A stretch of DNA of 28,396 nt. Origin: Apostichopus californicus (Eukaryota > Echinodermata > Holothuroidea > Aspidochirotida > Stichopodidae). The notes beneath the pieces were generated by a model. The model worked only from the letters and a program-made list of their open reading frames with translations. It had not been told where the DNA came from and did no database searches. Numbering within the stretch: position 1 is the first letter of the stretch; each line of letters starts with the position of its first letter. The stretch spans positions 1-28,396 of the forward strand of contig JAIPMN010001772.1 in NCBI GenBank assembly GCA_020650975.1, written 5' to 3'. Shown here in pieces: positions 23,301 to 28,396 of this stretch. The position numbers and the translations under genes are program-made.

Positions 23301-24245
23301 TTAATTAAATTTTGGAATTTTTTAGATAAATATAAGGTTTACAGGGATTAAATAGTAATTGAAAATACTACATATCCATCATGCTCTGTGTAAAACTAAC
23401 TGTAGCTAATTATTTGTAAGATATCATTATTTGTGGCGAGGATCATCCTGTTAATCAACCTTCCCAATTTCTTCTGCTATTGAAGATACACCAACATATT
23501 AACCTTCAGCTTGATTTATACAAACCCAATGATATCAATCAGTAGTTTTTTCATCGTAGTGCAGTATTGCTGCTTTTTAAATTTGTTAATAGTTTGTATA
23601 AAGGTAAATACAAACTTTTGTTTTCATGTACCTTACCCCTTCCTTTTGGAAGTATGGTACCACCATATGTTAGCAACACAAATGTTGCAGAATTGATTCC
23701 TTGGCAAAGGTTGTACATTGATACCAGAACAATTGCTGTCAACAATGGGTCAAAACTTGAATTTGTTTTTGTGCATGCTATAATAGATGCTCTCTTAGAA
23801 TATGTGGCAAGAAAACACTTTCTCTGCTCAGCTTGAATATTTCTATATTTTGAACAGTAACATTATCTGCTTTATGTAGATGATGAGTATAAGTTCTTGC
23901 CAAAAATGATCATCTCCCAGGGACACTGGTTTCCACAATCAATGTAGTTCTTTAAAAGATGAAATCTACTTTACTGTCTACATCTGACAGGTTTAAATGT
24001 CTTTTTCTCAGCAGGATGACATTATTATGGCTGGCCCTCCATTTGTCTTTGGTTCGGTGCTAGTTCTTTTGTCCCAGCTGGTCATGTTCTTTTTACCAAG
24101 AGACGATGAGCGTGACTTACCTAAGCAATTGACCTCTCCCCGTTCTTTCCAATTACAACCGCTACCTCCAGGATCTGATTTGGTTGTACCCCTTTTACAA
24201 GAATCCAGCCAACAGTCCCATCCAGAAGATATAGAGAATCCATAG
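5229..24245 (+). CDS. MFSD14: MFSD14 (HIAT1-like) MFS transporter, ten coding exons, N-terminus missing
   Basis: Joined exons: 5229-5318, 6561-6623, 7198-7325, 7667-7781, 13603-13821, 15241-15354, 15818-15889, 22394-22604, 22874-23025, 24012-24245. All nine introns are GT-AG and the phases join without a break, giving 465 residues and a TAG stop. The order and spacing of conserved blocks match vertebrate MFSD14A/B, remembered as about 490 residues. Visible marks are the first membrane segment near residues 9-25, MFS motif A (GALSDVWGRK, residues 63-72) between segments 2 and 3, VPESLPEK closing the N-terminal half, and MITGIRSLCNGLGPALYG in the C-terminal half. The family has 12 membrane segments and sits in Golgi/ER-type membranes; its substrate is unknown, and mouse Mfsd14a loss causes globozoospermia (established knowledge). 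About 30 N-terminal residues are absent. A or B paralogue assignment is not possible; an invertebrate probably has a single gene. Confidence 0.95.
5319..6560 (+). other. MFSD14 intron (1242 bp)
   Basis: Intron bounded by gtgagt and tttgtttcag. A CpG-richer stretch at about 5940-6180 carries a 69-codon ORF that resembles nothing I know; it may be an old insertion. Confidence 0.6.
6561..6623 (+). CDS. MFSD14: MFSD14 coding exon: loop into membrane segment 2
   Basis: A 63-bp, 21-codon exon, phase 0 at both ends, reading VLNKTFPDYTFLMNG then LVQGVK. The acceptor is tttgtttcag and the donor gtaatt. It matches the family block between segments 1 and 2, which in human reads VLHETFPKHTFLMNG from memory. 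It is too short for ORF-length criteria and was found by splice signals and homology. Confidence 0.95.
6624..7197 (+). other. MFSD14 intron (574 bp)
   Basis: Intron bounded by gtaatt and cttccag. AT-rich, with nothing recognisable inside. A 70-codon ORF on the opposite strand is not supported by homology. Confidence 0.7.
7198..7325 (+). CDS. MFSD14: MFSD14 coding exon: membrane segments 2-3 with MFS motif A
   Basis: A 128-bp exon that ends after two bases of a split Trp codon (phase 2). It starts GILSFLSAPLVGALSDVWGR, the MFS motif A loop, and runs on into segment 3 (SFLLLTVFFTCMPIPL). The acceptor is cttccag and the donor gtaatt. The frame stays open for about 180 bases into the intron, so an ORF caller would overextend it. 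The family identity stops exactly at the donor. Confidence 0.95.
7667..7781 (+). CDS. MFSD14: MFSD14 coding exon: membrane segment 4
   Basis: A 115-bp exon that completes the split Trp (giving SPWW across the junction) and then reads FFAMISVSGIFSVTFSIIF and AYVADITDESER. The D-x-x-x-E-x-E-R stretch after segment 4 is conserved in the family. The acceptor is ctttacag and the donor is a consensus gtaagt. It ends in phase 0 before the 5.8 kb intron. Confidence 0.95.
7864..9041 (+). mobile_element. Non-autonomous hAT-type DNA transposon with target duplications
   Basis: A 1178-bp element inside the MFSD14 intron. It starts tagtgtttgcac and ends gtttaaacacta, an imperfect terminal inverted repeat sharing tagtgttt. 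It is flanked by perfect 8-bp direct repeats, gtattcat at 7856-7863 and 9042-9049, the target length of the hAT superfamily. No transposase ORF is present. The interior has tandem structure: a subterminal block at 7894 recurs at 8064, and a block containing gtggtgttaggctaccatg occurs four times, starting near 8007, 8165, 8297 and 8429. The other terminus has a matching gggtacccggttcct block near 9002-9016. Related fragments lie at 337 and, inverted, at 20159. Confidence 0.9.
8007..8462 (+). repeat. Four internal tandem repeats of the hAT element
   Basis: The block cattgacttagtgtggtgtt and its continuation ggctaccatgtgg recur four times at spacings of 158, 132 and 132 bases. Between the last two pairs, tattccatgga and gcgtcacaatttcag are also repeated. 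The first pair includes subterminal sequence, so unit length differs between the two halves. Confidence 0.9.
9050..9547 (+). other. Intron sequence, nothing recognised
   Basis: AT-rich part of the 5.8 kb intron. A 65-codon ORF starting at 9186 has no family resemblance. Confidence 0.4.
9548..10720 (+). repeat. Monomer repeat family, copy 1 (285-bp type, interrupted)
   Basis: Head near 9548, then a TG-rich run (9591-9601), then the box gcttgtaaacacgatatctc at 9616. The box recurs at 9900, a 283-bp step. Each monomer contains gaatattaatgagtggg and a block like caatctcttcaaccatatgt. The later part (10550-10720) matches 21229-21390: atggcttttaaacacaagac and ttcttaatcagatatct are shared. The copy is split by a retrocopy at 10225-10538. 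Confidence 0.8.
10225..10538 (-). pseudogene. 5'-truncated retrocopy of an mRNA or LINE 3' end
   Basis: A 314-bp insertion flanked by perfect 12-bp direct repeats, aaattacaagaa at 10213-10224 and 10539-10550. On the minus strand it begins with an open frame of about 55 codons that ends KSLFEV and a stop at 10373-10375. About 130 bases of 3' UTR-like sequence follow, then a tail of AATAAATAAATAA repeats at the insertion edge. This is the signature of target-primed reverse transcription. A paralogous repeat at 21200-21240 lacks the insertion and shows the empty-site order. I do not recognise the protein end, so the source could be a host gene or an unknown LINE. Confidence 0.8.
10830..12600 (+). 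repeat. Monomer repeat family, copy 2 (long, interrupted by a MITE)
   Basis: The head ccttgctggagcaaaggaac is followed by a tgtgtgtgtatgtgtgtgtg run at about 10879-10898 and then gtgacacttgcttggg. A block with ctggacccaaaaaa and cttccacctcaaatgcattt occurs at about 11144-11215 and again in related form at about 12105-12180. Further gggaccatttgggcccaca and related variants lie between 11930 and 12330. The tail (12400-12600) shares gttcatgaatattaacatg with 17705 and 21600. A hairpin element sits inside at about 11254-11630. Confidence 0.65.
11254..11630. mobile_element. Hairpin MITE with long inverted repeat
   Basis: Arms at 11461-11537 and 11551-11622 are nearly perfect inverted repeats of about 70-77 bp around a 13-base GC-rich centre (tcggctgcgcctc). 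For example caaataatgaatggtt at the left pairs with aaccattcattatttg at the right. A second inverted pair, ttatacaacacct at 11254 and aggtgttgtataa at 11446, brackets the part before the hairpin. The structure fits a foldback MITE or a composite of two copies. No target duplication was resolved and no ORF is credible. Confidence 0.8.
12601..13602 (+). other. End of the 5.8 kb intron, nothing recognised
   Basis: An ORF of 70 codons at 12615-12827 has no recognisable relatives and no splice context. The rest is AT-rich. The segment ends at the acceptor ttcttcaag of the exon at 13603. Confidence 0.45.
13603..13821 (+). CDS. MFSD14: MFSD14 coding exon: membrane segments 5-6 and central loop
   Basis: A 219-bp exon of 73 codons, phase 0 at both ends. 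It reads VSATFAASLITSPALGAYL, then segment 6, then VAVPESLPEKVRP and ISWEQADPFN of the central cytoplasmic loop. The acceptor is ttcttcaag and the donor gtgagt. It is the largest internal exon and aligns to the human protein with no gaps that I can see. The frame remains open past the donor into intron sequence, which is not coding. Confidence 0.96.
14140..14890 (+). repeat. Monomer repeat family, copy 3 (150-bp type)
   Basis: Head gattccttgccggaggcaaa, a TG run at 14187-14202, then tgacacttgcttgtaaacac at 14212. Weaker boxes follow at about 14364 (gtgaacaggataactca) and 14551 (taaacatgataactgc). Hexamer arrays of the DR1-DR4-DR4 type lie at 14316-14348 and 14506-14538. The part from 14525 to 14695 is closely matched by 16340-16510 (ggtgaacatagtttggtcaa in both). 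A pyrimidine run, ccccccccctccc, sits at 14759-14771. Confidence 0.8.
15241..15354 (+). CDS. MFSD14: MFSD14 coding exon: membrane segment 7
   Basis: A 114-bp exon of 38 codons, phase 0 at both ends: TLRKVGQDYTVLMLCVAVF, then LSYLPEAGQYSCMFLYLKM. The LSYLPEAGQYS core is a hallmark of the MFSD14 family. The acceptor is ccttttgtag and the donor gtatgt. It opens the C-terminal six-helix half of the transporter. Confidence 0.95.
15818..15889 (+). CDS. MFSD14: MFSD14 coding exon: membrane segment 8 (start)
   Basis: A 72-bp exon of 24 codons, phase 0 at both ends, reading VGNFSTSEVPAYIAFVGIL then SVFAQ. The family block is similar (human KFSPESVAAFIAVLGIL, from memory). The acceptor is tgcctttcag and the donor gtatga is weaker than the others. 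The 6.5 kb repeat-filled intron follows. Confidence 0.92.
15915..16760 (+). repeat. Monomer repeat family, copy 4 (mixed types)
   Basis: Begins within the intron about 25 bases after an exon. It has a gtgtgtgtgtgt run at 15933-15944, then boxes at 15951 and 16247 (gcttgtaaacacgatatatc), a step of about 296 bp. From 16331 it switches to sequence of the 150-bp type with hexamers at 16332, 16342 and 16352. The final part, gttatctcaaatggtg, matches 14838. Confidence 0.8.
16905..17810 (+). repeat. Monomer repeat family, copy 5
   Basis: Starts ggttccttgctgaagaggaa, followed by a TG run and gtgacactttagtttgtatg. Two monomers are similar over about 300 bp: cataatgaggtgataaaccc at 17046 matches cattatgattagataaaccc at 17344, and both continue with ctattgatttggtgctcata. 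Each has gaatattaatgaggtcaca. A short tggg tetranucleotide run (ggtgggtgggtgggtgg) occurs at 17027-17043 and a shorter one near 17330. The tail at 17690-17790 matches 12494 and 21585. Confidence 0.8.
17811..18540 (+). repeat. Monomer repeat family, copy 6 (both monomer types)
   Basis: The first part (17811-18060) follows the 285-bp type. A new head, ttggtttcgatgataatcg, then leads to a TG run and boxes near 18132, 18282 and 18402, each reading like cttgtaaacacgatatctca and followed by gaagggaagctt-type sequence. Hexamer arrays lie at 18231-18263, 18378-18390 and 18498-18520. Confidence 0.85.
18231..18263 (+). promoter_or_regulatory. AGGTCA-type half-site array (candidate nuclear-receptor site)
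   Basis: Four hexamers in direct order: AGGTAA at 18231, AGGTCA at 18238, GGGTCA at 18248 and GGTTCA at 18258. The spacers are 1, 4 and 4 bases. DR1 and DR4 layouts are the known binding arrangements of RXR heterodimers and relatives. The array is part of the repeat monomer, so its presence alone does not show function. Confidence 0.4.
18572..18711 (+). pseudogene. Decayed C-terminus of a non-LTR retrotransposon (LINE) ORF
   Basis: One frame reads DDVHPVQSYFKFLPSGKNCL and the next frame reads SKRFIDSYYSSAVRLYN before a stop at 18709-18711. Together they follow the pattern at the end of many invertebrate LINE reverse-transcriptase ORFs: HPL-x-x-YF, LPSG, then R-[FY]-x-x-S-[FY]-x-x-SA-[VI]-RL-x-N. 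A frameshift lies near 18634. The sequence to about 18978 is probably the LINE 3' tail, ending in a (TACC) microsatellite. Clade not determined. Confidence 0.65.
18906..19580 (+). repeat. 335-bp tandem duplication of a LINE tail plus a CGCC-rich element
   Basis: Unit 1 is 18906-19240 and unit 2 is 19241-19580, nearly identical along their length. Each runs from tgacttttgagctcttg through a TACC microsatellite, a block with ctcgccaatggcgag, and aggcttactattaacttgtg, to ttgatactaa. Small differences include a TACC count change, a one-base insertion in an A run and a short indel near the unit end. High similarity suggests a recent duplication. Confidence 0.9.
18957..18976 (+). repeat. (TACC)n microsatellite, first copy
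   Basis: About five tandem TACC units at the end of a probable LINE tail. A second, slightly longer run is at 19292-19316. Confidence 0.9.
19581..19969. other. Intron sequence between repeats
   Basis: No coding or repeat identity recognised. It lies between the tandem duplication and an inverted hAT-type fragment, and may be interior sequence of either. Confidence 0.4.
19970..20159 (-). mobile_element. Inverted, truncated copy of the hAT-type element
   Basis: The reverse complement starts tagtgtttgcacaggttatc and follows the left end of the element at 7864 through the gcccgacgcgatactacc and gtggtgttaggctaccatg blocks. Homology ends near 19970. The opposite terminus is missing. The 8 bases outside its end, gtataaag, also occur in reverse complement inside the CGCC-rich units (ctttatac near 19430). 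The element therefore appears to have inserted into a CGCC-rich copy. Confidence 0.8.
20160..20266 (-). repeat. Inverted copy of the CGCC-rich element
   Basis: The reverse complement reads gggttgccaactcgccaatg, then gactggcgagcaaaaaatgc, then cgctcactgcctttatac, matching the units at 18985 and 19325. It is interrupted at ctttatac by the hAT-type fragment. The element carries a near-palindrome, ctcgccaatggcgag. Its class is unknown. Confidence 0.8.
20420..21660 (+). repeat. Monomer repeat family, copy 7 (150-bp then 285-bp type)
   Basis: The 150-bp type at about 20430-20700 includes a hexamer array at 20552-20584. The 285-bp type follows, with caatatctctgcaaccgtat at 20875 and tttgtaaacacgatatctca at 21023. 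Sequence at 21229-21390 parallels 10550-10720 but without the retrocopy. The tail at 21530-21660 parallels 12440-12600, sharing atgaatattaacatg and gttttctg. Confidence 0.8.
20552..20584 (+). promoter_or_regulatory. AGGTCA half-site array with perfect DR4
   Basis: AGGTCA at 20552, ATATCA at 20559, AGGTCA at 20569 and AGGTCA at 20579, with spacers of 1, 4 and 4 bases. The last two form a perfect DR4, the classical layout for thyroid-hormone-receptor or LXR type heterodimers with RXR. It is the best-preserved such site in the window and lies in a large MFSD14 intron. Binding is untested. Confidence 0.45.
21810..22130 (+). repeat. Monomer repeat family, copy 8 (150-bp type)
   Basis: Head ttggttttgatgataattg, a tgtgtgtggg run, then cgcccagcttgtaaacacga at 21882 and gatatctcaagaagggagg. 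A second, broken box is at 22025. A hexamer array of DR4-DR4 type (AGGTCA 21988, GGTTCA 21998, GGGTCA 22008) lies between. The tail is catcatcgaaaccacaatgc and gcattctggttg. It ends about 260 bases before the exon at 22394. Confidence 0.85.
22131..22393 (+). other. Intron end, unique sequence
   Basis: AT-rich sequence leading to the acceptor tttgttttcag. No repeat recognised. Confidence 0.5.
22394..22604 (+). CDS. MFSD14: MFSD14 coding exon: membrane segments 8-10
   Basis: A 211-bp exon ending on the first base of a split Gly codon. It includes NFGHKHTIMVGLTCEML, WYGFGTQPWMLWAAGIL and YPAISALVSRNAPPDKQ. The WYGFG-x-x-PWM-x-WAAG block is diagnostic of MFSD14. The acceptor is tttgttttcag and the donor gtaagt. 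The frame remains open after the donor, but that continuation is intron. Confidence 0.95.
22874..23025 (+). CDS. MFSD14: MFSD14 coding exon: membrane segment 11 and lumenal loop
   Basis: A 152-bp exon completing the split Gly, then VLQGMITGIRSLCNGLGPAL and YGFIFYFFDLDLDNVDTNTD. The first half is the near-invariant segment 11 block. The second half is a polar, acidic loop before segment 12 that varies between species. The acceptor is tctttgtag and the donor gtaaga. Confidence 0.95.
23026..24011 (+). other. MFSD14 intron (986 bp)
   Basis: Intron bounded by gtaaga and the tandem acceptor. It contains an 89-codon ORF at 23567-23836 and an overlapping minus-strand ORF. Neither resembles a known protein nor has conserved exon neighbours, so both are treated as chance. 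Confidence 0.7.
24012..24245 (+). CDS. MFSD14: MFSD14 terminal coding exon: membrane segment 12 and tail
   Basis: The last coding exon carries MAGPPFVFGSVLVLLSQL (segment 12), then a polar tail with VVPLLQES and a TAG stop at 24243-24245. The PLLQ in the tail matches the end of the human protein as remembered. The acceptor is a tandem tcagcag, so splicing at 24012 includes a Gln and splicing at 24015 omits it. Both keep the frame. Confidence 0.93.
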   Translation, partial: QDDIIMAGPPFVFGSVLVLLSQLVMFFLPRDDERDLPKQLTSPRSFQLQPLPPGSDLVVPLLQESSQQSHPEDIENP

Positions 24246-26455
24246 AAATTGGATCCATTCCAGAAAGAGCCAATTATAGCAGCATATATACTGGTCAACC
24301 AATATAATAATGAGGCAGCAGATTTTGGACTTAAATCCAATCTCAGATGTACACACGTTGTGTATGTCCAAGAATGAAACCTTGCAGCATTAACTGATTT
24401 GACAGTTTTGTGTAAAGTTTAGTGATAAAATTTAAGAAACTTATTGAAAAGAAAGGCTAGTTTTATCACAGGATATGATATGCACAATTGATATGTGAGA
24501 CTTCTCTGTGTCAATCCTACCAGATGCTGAATGCAGAATTTGTTCCATCAGTATAAGACTGACTTTTGTGGCAAACTGCAACAGCTGTGTGCCACTCAAC
24601 TTGTTATAGTCTCAAACCAAATACAGAAAACTAAGACAACATATGAAAACTTAGAGAAAAGTGATATCTATCACATTTTATCAAAGATTTAACAAGAACT
24701 GCAAGAAATTTATGATGCAAATATGAACTTACATTTGGTTATTTATCTCTTCTTGCTTCACAGTTATTCATGTCTTCAATTCACAGTAAAACCTAGATAT
24801 GTTTATATTGAGTAATATATTTTATGCTCCAAGTGTTAATTGGCTGGAATGTATTCTACATAGCTAATGACATCAGAGTTTATCAAAGAAGCTATTACAT
24901 ATTTGTGATTACGGTAAGGTTAACGAGTTGCTTACTTACAAACAGCTGTCTATATTAAATGCTGGAAACATGTATTGCTCTGTCAAAACATGGAGACCTC
25001 TTCATGTTTGATATGAAGCACCTTGATATAGAATTCTAGCCAACATAAGTGCAAGGACAAACATATCCTGTTGGATAAACAAAATAGATTTGTTTGTTAT
25101 GGCAGACTGAAACATGCATATATGCTACATCTATGCAATAGCACAGGTTAAACCTGGACTGTAAAGGGTCTTGGTTAGATAGAAAGGTTTAATTGTTGAT
25201 ACATGCCAGCATTGACTTTTGTACAGGACACAGTGTAGTGTTACATTGTCAAGTGCAGATTGTTTGTGTAAAACTAAGACCATCGTTGGCTTGATGCTTT
25301 TCTTCATCTCCCAGTTGTATATTGTTGCCTTCTATGAGGAGATTATATGCATGCAATTCAAATTATCCTCTCTTGGTGGAGGTTTTTTATTTTCCCCATT
25401 GCAGATTTAAAAAGAAAAAAAGTGATTTGAGATGTGTAATGTAAGCTACAGTAGTTGAAGAGATAGGGAAAGCAAAGAATGGTGAAACCGGAAGACCAGG
25501 GGTAGATCAGCATTTAATTCATTCCATGAAATTGGGATACCTTTCAATATTTGCTCTCTTATACTCAGTGTTGAATCTAACTTACATTTGGACATTTGGG
25601 AACAATGAAAGAAGCATACTTCAATTGTGACTCTGAAACTTGCAGGGTAATTTGAAAGTTGATTAGTCAGTCTTGTGGGAACTGTACTAACTGGTTTCAC
25701 AATAGTACAGTGAAAGGCTATCATACTACAATCTTTCTGTGTTTAGTCTATCCACATCTCTGTTTAAACCATTATGATGAAATTAAGAAATGTGCAATTT
25801 TAACTGCAGTTGCTCTGTGAGGGCTTCCACAAATTGCTGGTATGTTATACATTGGTATTTTAACATATTTCCCCATTATGTATCTGCTTAACCATAGTAT
25901 TGTGATTGGATAGGGGTAAAGGTATGATTTGGAATTTGGCATTCCATTGGTAATCATGCAAATCATGATTTGTGTCTTGTTTTGGTACCAGTACCAAGTT
26001 CAGTGTGAAGGGTTCCCTCATATAGTTTAATTGCAATGTGAAGTAAACATCAACCTTGACAACAAAAAAATCGAACAGAATGATCAATAATTTTTCAGTT
26101 CCATTATATATAGACTCTCTTAGCCCAAGGTATCGTTGACAGTTATTACTGATTGAACTACTTTGCATATTACAAAATAAATTGAAGTGTCCCTCTTGTA
26201 ACAAACCTGATTATTACTTCCCAAAAGGCACTTAGCTTAGAAGTCAAAATTAAGACCAGTTACCTATTGTAGCTTATGCTAAGCAGCCTTGCAGGCAATG
26301 GATTTGAAATGTTAAATGCTGGTGTTCTATCTTGCCTCGAAGTTGTGGATTTCATGTTGTTTTGTTTCTTTTCATTTAATTGAATATGTATATAATGTTA
26401 TCAGCAGCATTATGGTGAATGTGTAAAAGGATATAATAAACAAGTTTATTGTATG
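24246..26455 (+). other. Probable MFSD14 3' untranslated region
   Basis: About 2.2 kb of AT-rich sequence follows the stop without a convincing further exon. An AATAAA at 26435-26440 is followed within about 15 bases by a GT-rich stretch (tgtatggtgtgtgt), the arrangement of a polyadenylation site. An earlier AATAAA at 26176-26181 is a possible proximal site without an obvious GT-rich element. The true 3' end is inferred, not seen. ORFs of 60-115 codons on both strands here look like chance. Confidence 0.5.
26435..26440 (+). terminator. Candidate polyadenylation signal (AATAAA)
   Basis: Canonical hexamer with a GT-rich downstream element starting about 10 bases later. It is the best poly(A) site candidate downstream of the MFSD14 stop codon. 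Confidence 0.5.
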
Positions 26456-27169
26456 GTGTGTGTACTGCATTTCTTGTAAAGTATTGACTCATATATCTTA
26501 GCAGCTTCTAAACAAGTATTCATCAATCCCATGTCTCCAAAATAAGAAATAAATATTAGTGTAATAGAGTGGGTAGGCTAAGAAATTACTAACATTGGAG
26601 CATGACAATATGTGATTGGGGAGGTGCTGTAGCAATGTGGTAAGTGAGTGTATAGATGGCTGGTGGTGCTTGGAAGGAGAATAATATATAATACAAACCC
26701 AGTCTTCCTTATCATATATATGGAAGGTAACAACCACTTATCTCCCAACCAAGTGCAAATAGGGGTCTTCAGACCTGTATCATTTGAGAACTAACATGAA
26801 CGAAAGTTGTAGCATTGCCAGAGTGGGGGGGGGGGGTGTAGCCAAGTGTCCCCCAAAATGTTCCATGGTGACGCCCCCTGCCCACCCAAATGATATTTAT
26901 TACGTCTCTTCTTCCTAATTTCTGTTGATTTGAAGCTGATAGAGGTTCTGGAAATGACGACGCCACCACAAAAGTTCAGGGGTGAAGCCCCTTTCAGGGG
27001 TCCCATGGCGGACCTGTGGACCCCACATATGTCTTCGCTCTCGCATTGGCAGATATAGCGTCAGTTTGCATTGCCCACGTTCTGTGCCTTCCAAATGTTG
27101 CTGTAATTTCTTCTGGCAACACCGTCGACGATACTATTTGCTGTGATTCCTCACCCCTCACTTAAATTC
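26456..27169. other. Downstream flank with a poly-G tract
   Basis: A run of 12 G lies at 26825-26836. Around it (26760-27020) the sequence is more GC-rich than its surroundings, with a small inverted motif, aggggtgaagcccct, near 26980. Minus-strand ORFs of 66-71 codons here have no recognised homology. The GC-rich block could be a fragment of an unidentified mobile element. Confidence 0.4.
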
Positions 27170-27490
27170 AGGCTTTCAATCTTGAGATATCATGTTTACA
27201 TACTTTTGACATATGGACACTCAGCTGAATGCAAATCACATGTGACTTTCACATAGAATACAGATAGGCCTAAATGAAGTAGAAGCATCCCCACTTGAGT
27301 TTGAGTGTTTACAAGTTTGTTGGACTTTGTATCTGCTTATCAAAAATTACCTCTACTAAAAGCAATAGAGCACATCTACCAAGCATAGTGCATCCATATG
27401 CCAACTAGGCTATATGAAGTACAAGCTTCCCTCCTTGAGTTATTGTGTTTACAAGCTAGGCGTCCCAAGGACACATACACACATGTGCCG
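27170..27490 (-). repeat. Monomer repeat family, inverted copy
   Basis: The reverse complement reads tgtgtatgtgtccttgggac, then gcctagcttgtaaacacaat, then aactcaaggagggaagcttg, the same head, TG run, box and monomer order as 21857-21920. Further boxes in reverse complement are near 27320 and 27195 (gtaaacatgatatctcaaga). This copy lies outside the gene and is the only inverted one found. Confidence 0.75.
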
Positions 27491-28100
27491 TACATAACCA
27501 CAACTGTCAGTTTCATGTGAACCATGTGGTTTGCCTTCCATCGTGAGATATCTTGCCAACAAAGTTTCCCTATTTGGCTACTACTGACTAGAAGTGTACT
27601 CAAAATTGTATACCAGCAAACCTAATACAAGGATTGTGTAAGGTTTTCCTTGAGCTAACCTGTTTATAGTTTTCCTTTTCTTTATTTGCACCCTAAATGG
27701 TATTCAGATTTACCAGAATAGCCTTCTTGTATTCATAAATAATACATAGATAGCAAACATGAGACGCATACCAGCTTTCCTTTCCACATAATGGTTTTCA
27801 TGTGAAACAACCACGATAATAGACACACACCCTTGAATGACTTGGGAACCAACCAGACAGCAAAATTGCAGTGTGGTTTCGATGATGCTACATGGATAAT
27901 CTTATATGAATGTGACACACTAGACAAGAAGACATATTAAGTTTTACCAAATTGATAGATAATCATGTATTTTGTATTCTGCAGATCAACTCTAAAGGGG
28001 TCTTGTGTCATTAACTTATGAATTTTAATATCGCGAAACTCGGAATAAAGCAGTTAGCCTACAACTTGTTAAAAGTTTGTTATTATAGGCTATTTCATTA
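27491..28100. other. Flank, mostly unassigned
   Basis: At 27840-27895 the reverse complement of tgcagtgtggtttcgatgat resembles the tail of the monomer family at 22096. The rest is AT-rich with no gene seen. Confidence 0.35.
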
Positions 28101-28285
28101 TTTATTTGATCCAAGACATAAAAAAAAAAAAATACAAATACAAATACAAACATTACAAAAGACAAATAGGATCTGGATGAACAAAAGGAAACTAAATTCC
28201 TATAGCCCAAAGGCCTGTGCACCCAAAAACACAAACACAAAAAATTAACTATACAAATTATAAATTAAGAACTATGAGATAAAGA
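28101..28285 (-). repeat. Probable LINE 3' untranslated tail
   Basis: On the minus strand this follows the stop of the LINE ORF fragment. It includes an A run on the + strand at about 28120-28132 and acaaat repeats. It is assigned by position rather than homology. Confidence 0.4.
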
Positions 28286-28396
28286 TCAAAAGTGAATCTT
28301 AATGCCATTCTTGAATGACTGGAGGGAGCCAAAGAGGAGCAACTCTCTTATATTAAGCGGCAGAGTGGACCACACTCTGGGGAAAGTATTAATAAA
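28286..28396 (-). pseudogene. C-terminus of a non-LTR retrotransposon (LINE) ORF, cut by window edge
   Basis: The minus-strand frame ending at a stop at 28286-28288 reads FPRVWSTLPLNIRELLLFGS then QSFKNGIKIHF. This follows the terminal pattern of many LINE reverse-transcriptase ORFs: W-x-x-LP-x-x-IR, then FK-x-x-[LI]K-x-H-[LF]. The rest of the element would lie beyond the right edge. Whether the copy is intact cannot be seen. Confidence 0.65.

Noticed and set aside
23567..23836. 89-codon ORF in an intron
   Set aside because: No recognisable family and no conserved neighbours; the length is within chance for this base composition.
24008..24340. 110-codon ORF on the minus strand over the last exon
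   Set aside because: It is antisense shadow of the MFSD14 terminal exon.
25860..26204. 114-codon minus-strand ORF in the probable 3' UTR
   Set aside because: No motif or family pattern; AT-rich composition makes such ORFs expected.

Overview
This is animal nuclear DNA: AT-rich, with GT-AG introns and many transposon remains. It carries one recognisable host gene, on the + strand: an orthologue of MFSD14 (MFSD14A/B, also called HIAT1/HIATL1), an orphan major facilitator superfamily (MFS) transporter of endomembranes. Ten coding exons lie between 5229 and 24245 and give 465 contiguous residues with no frame break. The roughly 30-residue N-terminal first exon was not found. The repeats and exon sequence suggest a marine invertebrate; an echinoderm-like deuterostome is my best guess, but the window does not prove it.

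Layout. 1-5228 is upstream sequence. It holds a fragment of a short hAT-type DNA element (337-410) and a decayed hAT transposase (about 1647-2725), and otherwise nothing I recognise. 5229-7781 holds the first four coding exons found, close together. 7782-13602 is a 5.8 kb intron with an intact 1178-bp non-autonomous hAT element (perfect 8-bp target duplications), a tandem-monomer repeat family, a 314-bp retrocopy with a 12-bp target duplication, and a long hairpin MITE. 13603-15889 holds three exons. 15890-22393 is a 6.5 kb intron made mostly of the monomer repeat family, plus a decayed LINE 3' end, a 335-bp tandem duplication and a nested DNA-element cluster. 22394-24245 holds the last three exons. 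A 3' UTR of about 2.2 kb may end near an AATAAA at 26435. The right flank has an inverted copy of the monomer family (27170-27490) and, at the edge, the C-terminus of a minus-strand LINE ORF.

Most unusual point. The intronic repeat family has a consistent plan: a short head, a TG-rich microsatellite, a box reading cttgtaaacacgatatctca, then degenerate monomers of about 150 or 285 bp. The 150-bp monomers carry an ordered array of AGGTCA-like hexamers spaced 1, 4 and 4 bases apart (DR1-DR4-DR4), matching nuclear-receptor half-sites. Eight copies with this spacing, some partial, lie in the introns of one gene. Whether any is bound in vivo cannot be told from sequence.
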